Source of the DNA: Pseudomonadota bacterium
GTDB taxonomy: Bacteria > Pseudomonadota > Alphaproteobacteria > Caulobacterales > Caulobacteraceae
NCBI GenBank assembly: GCA_023416055.1
Contig: JAEZIH010000064.1
Span: forward strand, 1 to 11,140
Direction: 5' to 3'
Length of the DNA: 11,140 nt
Shown here: positions 6,068-11,140 of the stretch, one piece after another
Layout: the number at the start of each line of letters is the position of its first letter
How positions within the stretch are numbered: position 1 is the stretch's first letter
The notes under the pieces: model-generated
The model's database searches: none
Told to the model about the DNA's origin: nothing
The model's input: the letters and a program-made list of their open reading frames with translations, nothing else
Translations under genes and position numbers: made by a program

Positions 6068-6820
6068 ATGAGCTTCAAGGACAGGACCGCCCTGGTCACC
6101 GGCGGCGGCTCGGGCATCGGCGAGGCCATCGCCCGCGAACTGGCCGGCCTCGGCGCCAAGGTGGTGGTCGCCGACATCAGCGAGACGGCCGCCGGCCGCG
6201 TGGCCGAGGCGATCCGGGCGGCCGGGGGCGAGGCCGCCCCCTTCGTCGCCGACAGCGCGAGCCCCGAGGACAACGAGAGGTGCGTGGCCTTCGCCGTCGA
6301 GACCTTCGGCGGGCTCAACCACGCCGTGAACAACGCCGGCATCGGCGGGGCCCAGGCGCCAGCGGGCGAGGTCGACCTGGACGACTGGAAGCGGGTCATC
6401 GACATCAATCTGAACGGCGTGCTGTACGGCATGCGCCATCAGATCCCGGCCATGCTGGAGGCGGGCGCGGAGAAGAGCGCCATCGTCAACATGGCCTCGA
6501 TCCACGGCATGGTCGCGGCGCTCGGCAACGGCGCCTACACCGCCGCCAAGCACGGGGTGGTCGGGCTGACCAAGAACGCGGCGGCCGAGTACGGGCCGCA
6601 GGGCCTGCGCATCAACTGCGTCGGCCCCGGCTATATCGACACCCCGCTGCTGGAGGGGCTGCCCAAGGAGGCCCGCGACGGCCTGGTCGCCAAACACCCG
6701 CTGGGCCGGCTGGGCCGGCCGGAGGAGGTGGCGAAGCTGGTGCGCTTCCTGCTGTCGGACGAGGCGTCGTTCATGACCGGCGGGTACTATCTGGTGGATG
6801 GGGGGTATACGGCGGTCTAG
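6068..6820 (+). CDS. Classical short-chain dehydrogenase/reductase (SDR)
   Basis: The 250-residue oxidoreductase has every classical SDR motif: cofactor motif TGGGSGIG at 11-18, D36 at the end of beta-2 (favouring NAD(H) over NADP(H)), NNAG at 88-91, and the tetrad N114, S144, Y157 and K161 (YTAAK). The PG motif is at 187-188 in CVGPGYIDTP, and the C-terminal MTGGYYLVDGGYTAV completes the fold. Family length is normal. It is a cytosolic enzyme that interconverts an alcohol and a ketone; the substrate cannot be read from the sequence. GAGGAG sits 7 bases before ATG 6068. It may be transcribed with the YCII-like gene upstream. Confidence 0.95.
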   Translation: MSFKDRTALVTGGGSGIGEAIARELAGLGAKVVVADISETAAGRVAEAIRAAGGEAAPFVADSASPEDNERCVAFAVETFGGLNHAVNNAGIGGAQAPAGEVDLDDWKRVIDINLNGVLYGMRHQIPAMLEAGAEKSAIVNMASIHGMVAALGNGAYTAAKHGVVGLTKNAAAEYGPQGLRINCVGPGYIDTPLLEGLPKEARDGLVAKHPLGRLGRPEEVAKLVRFLLSDEASFMTGGYYLVDGGYTAV

Positions 6821-6861
6821 AAAAACCTAGACATGATCCAGGTTATCTCCCATAGTGCGGC

Positions 6862-7110
6862 ATGGCGACCGTGTTCAGGAGCCGCAGGCGATTCCGGATC
6901 GTGGTCTATTCCAACGATCACCCGCCGCCGCATGTCCATGCGATCGGCCCGGACGGCGACGCCCGGTTCCGGCTCAACTGCCCCAACGGTCCGGTCGAGC
7001 TCTGGGATTACGAGGGCGCCTGGACCCTGGCGCTGGTGCGGGAGCTCGGCGAGGAGATCGCCGCGCGCCTGAGCGACTGTTGCGAGACCTGGAGTGCGAT
7101 TCATGGCTGA
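6862..7110 (+). CDS. DUF4160-family protein
   Basis: The 82-residue protein matches DUF4160: N-terminal TVFRS, the conserved loop YSNDHPPPHVHA at 16-27, a VELWD motif at 45-49, and a C-terminal helix. The His-rich loop with HxxxPHVH spacing could bind a metal or act catalytically, though no reaction is established. Its stop codon overlaps the start of a DUF2442 gene, a pairing often seen for these families, which suggests a two-protein module resembling toxin-antitoxin pairs (inference). No clear Shine-Dalgarno site precedes ATG 6862, so translation may be leaderless or weak. The 41 bp between the SDR stop and this start are noticeably less GC-rich than the flanks and may hold a promoter. Confidence 0.88.
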   Translation: MATVFRSRRRFRIVVYSNDHPPPHVHAIGPDGDARFRLNCPNGPVELWDYEGAWTLALVRELGEEIAARLSDCCETWSAIHG

Positions 7111-7483
7111 GTTCCTGGCCCCCGACGAGAAGGCGTTCGAGCGCGCAAGGCGCAAGACGGCCACGCCGCGCGCGGTGGAGGCGCGGTTCGACAAGCGGAC
7201 GCGGCGGATCAAGTTGCGGCTGGACACCGGTCTGGACGTGATGTTCGACCCGCGCGACGCGCACGGGCTGGAGGAGGCGCGGGAAGAGGATTTCGCCGGT
7301 GCGGTCATCGAAGGCGGCGGAACCGTGCTGCACCTGCCCCGGCTGGATGCGGATTTCTCTGTGGCGCGACTGCTGGAAGGCTTCCTGGGCCCGATGGACT
7401 GGACACGCCGGGAGGCGCGGGCGGAGGCGTCCCGGAAGAACGGCATGAAGGGCGGGCGGCCAAAGAAGGCCGCGGCGGCGTAG
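7103..7483 (+). CDS. DUF2442-family protein with basic GGRP tail
   Basis: The 126-residue protein carries a DUF2442 domain: strands in PRAVEARFDKRTRRIKLRLD (22-41), LDVMFDP, then VLHLPRLDADFSVARLLEGFLG at 75-96, the typical end of the domain. After it comes a basic helix and the tail SRKNGMKGGRPKK (110-122), whose GGRP core resembles an AT-hook. This suggests DNA binding, as for an antitoxin or repressor (inference). ATG 7103 overlaps the DUF4160 stop by 8 bases and has GGAG 8 bases upstream, inside the preceding gene; an upstream GTG at 7094 overlaps that site and is unlikely. The overlap implies translational coupling. Confidence 0.87.
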   Translation: MAEFLAPDEKAFERARRKTATPRAVEARFDKRTRRIKLRLDTGLDVMFDPRDAHGLEEAREEDFAGAVIEGGGTVLHLPRLDADFSVARLLEGFLGPMDWTRREARAEASRKNGMKGGRPKKAAAA

Positions 7484-7488
7484 GCGCC

Positions 7489-7707
7489 CTACCGCCCCCA
7501 CCTCGCCGCGATCGGGTGGCGGCGCGGCACGGAGGTGGCGCTCCACACCAGCACGGCGGTGGACAGCAGGATGCCGCTGACCAGGCCGCCGATGGCCAGC
7601 AGGCCGGCGGGGGTGACGCGGACCTCCAGCTTCAGGGAGACGGGTCCGGCGCGGAGGTCGAGCCGGGCGTTCTGGTCGGGAGTCGGGGCGGGGGCGGCGT
7701 CGGTCAT
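7489..7707 (-). CDS. Small single-helix membrane protein, function unknown
   Basis: The 72-residue protein has a Pro/Ala-rich soluble N-terminus, a strand-like LKLEVRVTP segment, one transmembrane helix (about residues 34-57, LLAIGGLVSGILLSTAVLVWSA) and a short basic C-terminus. It converges with the DUF2442 gene, their stops only 5 bp apart, and lies 38 bp after the cupin gene on the same strand. There is no Shine-Dalgarno site before ATG 7707: the upstream bases are C-rich. The protein has a sensible membrane topology, but its reality rests on that and on context, so confidence is moderate. Confidence 0.6.
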   Translation of the reverse strand: MTDAAPAPTPDQNARLDLRAGPVSLKLEVRVTPAGLLAIGGLVSGILLSTAVLVWSATSVPRRHPIAARWGR

Positions 7708-7745
7708 GGGGGAGGCAACGCGCGCGGGGCCGGATGGCTTCGTGG

Positions 7746-8249
7746 TCAGAAGGGTTCGGGGCCCGTCACCTCGATGTCGAAGGTTTCGCCGAGCGCCATC
7801 ATGCGCGGCACGTAGTCCGGATGGCCGGGCGGCGCCGTCTCGATGATGCGCTCGCGGGCGCGGAAGAAGTCGGCGAAATGGCCCGGCGCGACGGTCAGCA
7901 GCAGGCGCGCCGGTTCATCGGTCCGGTTGCCCTGGGCGTGCGGCGTGCCGGCGGGAATGTGGACGTGGTCGCCGGCCTCGAGATCGTGCAGTTCGCCGTC
8001 CACCCACAGGGTCAGCCGGCCGGACAGGACGTAGAAGGACTCGGCGGTGTGGTGATGCACGTGGATCGGGGTGCGGTACTCGGGCGCCTCGATCAGCAGC
8101 AGCTGGCCCATCGCCTCATCGCCCGGCGGCGACAGATAGACGACCTCGCCGATGCCGATGGAGTTGGCCGCCTCGTCGGCGCGGCGGATGTGGACCTGGG
8201 GCGCGGGATCCTGGACGGCCAGGGCCAGGGCGAAGGCGACGGCGAGCAT
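7746..8249 (-). CDS. Exported cupin-domain protein
   Basis: The 167-residue protein begins with a short hydrophobic segment (MLAVAFALALAV) that looks like a signal peptide or anchor. A single cupin barrel follows. Motif 1 is HVHHHTAESFYVLSG at 63-77, giving ligands H63, H65 and E70. Motif 2 is GDHVHIPAGTPHAQGN at 93-108, giving H104. All four metal ligands are present, so a metal-binding cupin (Mn, Fe or Zn) is expected, as a dioxygenase, isomerase or sensor; the substrate is unknown. GGGAGG precedes ATG 8249 by 5 bases. It is 79 bp downstream of the rhomboid gene and could be co-transcribed with it. Confidence 0.9.
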   Translation of the reverse strand: MLAVAFALALAVQDPAPQVHIRRADEAANSIGIGEVVYLSPPGDEAMGQLLLIEAPEYRTPIHVHHHTAESFYVLSGRLTLWVDGELHDLEAGDHVHIPAGTPHAQGNRTDEPARLLLTVAPGHFADFFRARERIIETAPPGHPDYVPRMMALGETFDIEVTGPEPF

Positions 8250-8328
8250 GGGTACCTCCCTTGGCGGCGCGGGAGAGGGAACCGCGTTCGGCGGCGGCTG
8301 GCAAGAGACTGGCCCATGGCAGGCGGGC

Positions 8329-9078
8329 TCAGCCCGTCAGATCGCGCGGGCGCGGCGCGAACCACGGCCCCAGCAGCAGGCCGAAGAGGAAGCCGCCGAG
8401 GTGGGCTTCCCAGGCGAGGCCGCCGACGCCGCCGGTGAGGCGGACGAGGGCGAAGAGGATCAGGAACAGGACGACGTTCATCTGCACGAAGGGCACGATG
8501 TTGCGGCGCACCTGGGTCGAGCGCAGGGGGGCGACGCCGCCGGCGGGGGCGTAGCGGGCGGCCGCGCCCCACAGGCCGCAGATGGCCCCCGAGGCGCCGA
8601 CCATGGGCACGACCCCGGCCGGGTGCAGCGCCAGGTAGAGGGCCGCGCCCGACAGGCCCGAGAGGCCGAACAGGAGAAGATAGCGCAGCCACGCCCCCGT
8701 CCCGCGCCCGAACCGGCCCATGACCACCCCGGTGAGGGCCATCAGGCCGCCGAGGTTCATCATCAGGTGCGCCACGCCGCCGTGCACGAACATGTGCGAC
8801 GCGAGGGTGTGGAGCCGCCCCTCGGCCATGGCCTGCCCCGACAGCCCCCACGGCAGGGGCCCGCCGTTGAACATCTGCCAGACGAAGGCGGCGACCAGCA
8901 CGCCCGCCAGCCACAGACCGGCCTCGCCCCGCGGCCCGTACGCGTTGCGCCACGTCCGCACGTCGAAGGCCCCGCGATCGCCGACGCCGTCGGTGGCGCG
9001 GGTGAGGACGGAGGACCGGTCTGGCTCGGGCGCGGGGGTCATGCGGGGAGTGTGCGGGACGGGGGGGAGGGATGTCAC
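8329..9078 (-). CDS. Rhomboid-family intramembrane serine protease
   Basis: The 249-residue inner-membrane protein has at least six hydrophobic helices. The second core helix carries HMFVHGGVAHLMMNL (95-109), with H99, H104 and N108 matching GlpG H145, H150 and N154. The catalytic serine is S163 in GASGAICG and the catalytic histidine H226 in WEAHLGGFLFG. The dyad is intact, so it is probably an active protease cleaving transmembrane segments; no substrate is evident. Start choice is uncertain: GTG 9078 has GGGAGG 9 bases upstream and is used here, while ATG 9042 (237 aa) lacks a Shine-Dalgarno site but gives a more usual N-terminus. It begins 39 bp after the nuclease-like gene ends on the same strand. 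Confidence 0.92.
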   Translation of the reverse strand: MTSLPPVPHTPRMTPAPEPDRSSVLTRATDGVGDRGAFDVRTWRNAYGPRGEAGLWLAGVLVAAFVWQMFNGGPLPWGLSGQAMAEGRLHTLASHMFVHGGVAHLMMNLGGLMALTGVVMGRFGRGTGAWLRYLLLFGLSGLSGAALYLALHPAGVVPMVGASGAICGLWGAAARYAPAGGVAPLRSTQVRRNIVPFVQMNVVLFLILFALVRLTGGVGGLAWEAHLGGFLFGLLLGPWFAPRPRDLTG

Positions 9079-9087
9079 CCAGTCGCG

Positions 9088-9093
9088 CCTCCC
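9088..9093 (-). promoter_or_regulatory. Shine-Dalgarno site favouring the GTG start of the rhomboid gene
   Basis: GGGAGG (minus strand) lies 9 bases before GTG 9078. It is the only good ribosome binding site near either candidate start. Confidence 0.55.
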
Positions 9094-9117
9094 TGCTATC
9101 GTCCCCGGCGCCGGTAG

Positions 9118-10242
9118 TCATTCGTTCGGAAACGTCACATCCACATCGCTTCCACGCACCAGCCCGAATACATCGATTGCTGCTTGGATGATCTTCGCCT
9201 TGTCTCGGTTGGATATATTCAGGCCTACCAACCACCCGGGAGCAATCTCCGCGGCGCGCGCCAGGTCAGGACGCTTCGGATAAATCTCTTCGGGCGTTCT
9301 CCCAATGTGGTTCCGGCTTCTGCCACGTGCCGCGCGAGCAAATTCTGGCAAACGATCTGGGGCACGGGCGACGATACGGGTGAGGATATCCACAAAGGCC
9401 GCAGCGGCAGTCGGTGCGGACAGTGTCTCACCAAAGATTCTGTATTCTTGGCCCTTCGATACCATGCCGCCCGACGGCACGGCTTGTTGCCCTACCTGCG
9501 AAGCTATTGGCGCAGGGGTTTGGGTCCGAAGTTCTCGACTTGCGCTCGGCGAGGTCGGAACAGCTGATGTGAGCCCACGAAGGAAACCGAGAACCGAATC
9601 GTCGGGCGGGCGAAAGCCACACAGGGCTTCGGCCTTGTCGCCCAGCAACTCGATGAGAAGCTCTTCGCCGTCCTGGATGAGCTCTGCCCATGCCCGGGGT
9701 AGCGCCCGGGCTGCATCCCTCTTCGCCGCTGCATCGCGATAGTCGCGTTGCGCGTCATCCACCGCGGCACCCGAGCGGATGCGTTCCCGCGAGAGGTACC
9801 TGATGAAGACCCTCTTCGCCTCTTCTGATTGGCGCTCATCGATCTGGAGGCGATAAAGTCGCCGATCATCATAGCTACCCTGGCCACCAGGTAGATAGAA
9901 GCTCCACTCGCGTCCATCTGTCAGCAAGCAGAGCGGAACTCCCTCATGAAACGCGTACTCGAAGAGTTGCCGATCGCCTTCGACCGATCGTCCCACCCCC
10001 TTCACTTCGATGAAGACAGCCGGTCGCCGGTTGGTGCTGCAAAGCGCGAAATCAACGCGGCCTCGTCCGGAGAGGCCACGAGCTGATGTGTACTCTGGAA
10101 TGACTTGGTCCGGGTCTGATGTGTCCCATCCCAATTTCTGGAGCAGTGGCATCAGAATGCTAAGTGAAACAGCAGCCTCATTACCGTAGGCGCCGCTCGC
10201 GAGCCGGTCGCGAATGCGATTGATCAAGTCTTCCATGGGCAT
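9118..10242 (-). CDS. HsdR-N-like PD-(D/E)XK nuclease-domain protein, probable defence-related gene
   Basis: The 374-residue protein starts with a region resembling the N-terminal nuclease domain of type I restriction HsdR subunits. E50, then D64 in GRVDFAL, then E79-V-K81 in FIEVKG form a PD-(D/E)XK active site, and Q92/Y96 (RQLFEY) match the QxxxY motif of this class. A charged helical stretch (about 135-205) and a Ser/Pro-rich linker (228-262) lead to a C-terminal domain from about 267 (EYRIFGETLSAPTAAAAFVDIL onward, read in parts). I have seen similar tails in nuclease-type accessory proteins but cannot name this one. No helicase motor, methylase or specificity subunit is adjacent, so it is not a complete type I system. 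GC is about 52-57% in sampled stretches, far below the neighbours, suggesting transfer. No Shine-Dalgarno site precedes ATG 10242; ATG 10236 is an alternative start. Confidence 0.85.
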   Translation of the reverse strand: MPMEDLINRIRDRLASGAYGNEAAVSLSILMPLLQKLGWDTSDPDQVIPEYTSARGLSGRGRVDFALCSTNRRPAVFIEVKGVGRSVEGDRQLFEYAFHEGVPLCLLTDGREWSFYLPGGQGSYDDRRLYRLQIDERQSEEAKRVFIRYLSRERIRSGAAVDDAQRDYRDAAAKRDAARALPRAWAELIQDGEELLIELLGDKAEALCGFRPPDDSVLGFLRGLTSAVPTSPSASRELRTQTPAPIASQVGQQAVPSGGMVSKGQEYRIFGETLSAPTAAAAFVDILTRIVARAPDRLPEFARAARGRSRNHIGRTPEEIYPKRPDLARAAEIAPGWLVGLNISNRDKAKIIQAAIDVFGLVRGSDVDVTFPNE

Positions 10243-10405
10243 AGTTAAGCTGGAAGGTGCTACAACGGCTAGTGGCGTCTACCGGCTGACCCACGCGCTT
10301 TATCAATCCCGCCTCCGCTTCCGCGACCGGTGGCAAGAGAGGCATCAATGCACCCGCGCCTTCCCGATCCCGGGTCCGCTTGCGCGGCCCGGGATGACAA
10401 TGGAG
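10243..10405. other. Intergenic region between clpB and nuclease-like gene
   Basis: This 163-bp spacer should contain the 3' end of the clpB transcript and the promoter of the nuclease-like gene. The half next to the nuclease gene is less GC-rich than the half next to clpB, so the composition change falls at about 10300. Apart from the hairpin at 10367-10395, I see no clear signal. Confidence 0.5.
10367..10395 (-). terminator. Strong hairpin just downstream of clpB
   Basis: ATCCCGGG (10367-10374) plus CCGC (10376-10379) pairs with GCGG (10384-10387) plus CCCGGGAT (10388-10395). This makes a 12-bp stem with one bulged T and a 4-nt loop, 10 bases after the clpB stop on the minus strand. There is no T tract. 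It fits either a clpB 3'-end stabiliser or terminator, or a dispersed intergenic palindrome of the ATCCCGGG type common in alphaproteobacteria. Confidence 0.5.
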
Positions 10406-11140
10406 CTAGTGGACTTGGGCTTTGCCGATGATGAGCCCGCCCTCACCGGCTGACACCGCGATCACGCTCCCGTCCTCGATCTCCCCCGCCAGCAGCTTGC
10501 GCGCGATCGGGTCGACCAGCTCCTTCTGGATGACGCGCTTCAGCGGGCGGGCCCCATACACGGGGTCGTAGCCCTTGTCGGCGAGCCAGGCGGCGGCGGT
10601 GTCGTCGAGGGCGAGGGTCAGTCTCCGGTCGGCCAGCAGCCTCTCGAACCGCGCCAGCTGGATGCGGACGATGCCGGCCATCTGGCCGCGGCCGAGGCGC
10701 TGGAACAGCACGATCTCGTCGATGCGGTTGAGGAACTCGGGGCGGAAGTGGGCGCGGACGGCGTCCATGACCATGGGGCGCGCCGCCTCGACGTCGTCGC
10801 CTTCGCCCTGGGCCGCAAGGAACTCCGAGCCGAGGTTGGAGGTCATGATGATCAGGGTGTTGCGGAAGTCGATGGTGCGGCCCTGGCCGTCGGTGAGGCG
10901 GCCGTCGTCGAGCACCTGCAGCAGGGTGTTGAAGACGTCGGGGTGGGCCTTTTCGACCTCGTCAAACAGGACGACCTGATAGGGCCGGCGGCGGACGGCC
11001 TCGGTCAGGGCGCCGCCCTCGTCGTAGCCGACGTAGCCGGGGGGCGCGCCGATCAGGCGGCTGACCGAGTGCTTCTCCATGTATTCGGACATGTCGAGGC
11101 GGGTGATGGCGGCCTCGTCGTCGAACAGGAATTCGGCCAG
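10406..11140 (-). CDS. clpB: Chaperone ClpB, C-terminal part (runs off window end)
   Basis: 244 codons of the 3' end are present; the gene continues past the right edge, so this is a window truncation, not a broken gene. The visible part is the second AAA+ domain of the ClpB/Hsp104 disaggregase. It has the pore loop GYVGYDEGG (35-43 of the visible part), Walker B VLFDE (57-61), the segment [20 protein letters not shown], sensor-1 MTSNLGSE, the arginine-finger motif FLNRIDE, and sensor-2 [13 protein letters not shown] (190-202). The NBD2 Walker A lies off the window. ClpB works with DnaK to rescue aggregated proteins in the cytosol. ClpC/ClpA paralogues share many motifs, but the C-terminus and the [19 protein letters not shown] segment favour ClpB. 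Confidence 0.95.
   Translation of the reverse strand: MAEFLFDDEAAITRLDMSEYMEKHSVSRLIGAPPGYVGYDEGGALTEAVRRRPYQVVLFDEVEKAHPDVFNTLLQVLDDGRLTDGQGRTIDFRNTLIIMTSNLGSEFLAAQGEGDDVEAARPMVMDAVRAHFRPEFLNRIDEIVLFQRLGRGQMAGIVRIQLARFERLLADRRLTLALDDTAAAWLADKGYDPVYGARPLKRVIQKELVDPIARKLLAGEIEDGSVIAVSAGEGGLIIGKAQVH

Noticed and set aside
9118..10242. Complete type I restriction-modification system.
   Set aside because: Only an HsdR-N-like nuclease domain is present; there is no DEAD-box motor in the protein and no HsdM or HsdS gene beside it in the window.
1..11140. tRNA, rRNA or known riboswitch genes.
   Set aside because: I saw no cloverleaf with a TTCGA-type arm and acceptor pairing, no rRNA-like stretch, and no recognisable riboswitch in the intergenic spacers; a covariance-model search would settle it.

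Overview
The window is GC-rich DNA (about 70% or more in most genes) packed with short-spaced bacterial genes. Gene content and style point to an alphaproteobacterium, most likely of the Caulobacterales (Caulobacter, Phenylobacterium or Brevundimonas type). The protein families and a striking cluster of GANTC sites, the target of the CcrM cell-cycle methyltransferase of that group, support this; the assignment is inference.

Layout. 41-2941 (minus) holds three housekeeping-type genes read leftwards: the AFG1-like ATPase ZapE, a secreted YbjN-like protein and a BaiN/HI0933-family flavoprotein. Across a 164-bp divergent spacer, 3106-5131 (plus) holds aspartate-semialdehyde dehydrogenase (asd) and a RarD-type EamA transporter. 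5132-5639 carries no gene and is built of repeats: a G-rich heptamer tract, two inverted copies of a hairpin element, and three arrays of the 9-mer GAGTCGACA. 5640-7483 (plus) holds a YCII-like small protein, a classical SDR dehydrogenase, and an overlapping DUF4160-DUF2442 pair that looks like a toxin-antitoxin-style module. 7489-10242 (minus) holds a small one-helix membrane protein, a secreted cupin, a rhomboid protease and a PD-(D/E)XK nuclease-like protein with an HsdR-type N-terminus. The nuclease gene is distinctly lower in GC and looks acquired. The window ends inside the 3' part of clpB (minus).

How the genes relate. asd makes the branch-point intermediate for lysine, threonine, methionine and diaminopimelate. 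ZapE and ClpB are a cell-division-linked ATPase and a disaggregase. The other genes are not visibly one pathway. The accessory-looking parts are the repeat block, the DUF4160-DUF2442 pair and the nuclease.

The most notable observation is the repeat block. By eye, 9 GANTC sites fall within about 206 bp, against about 11 in the remaining 10.9 kb. Each 9-mer overlaps a GANTC site with a GTCGAC palindrome, and two array sets are bracketed by inverted structured elements. This could be a methylation-sensitive element or simply a mobile intergenic repeat; the sequence alone cannot decide.
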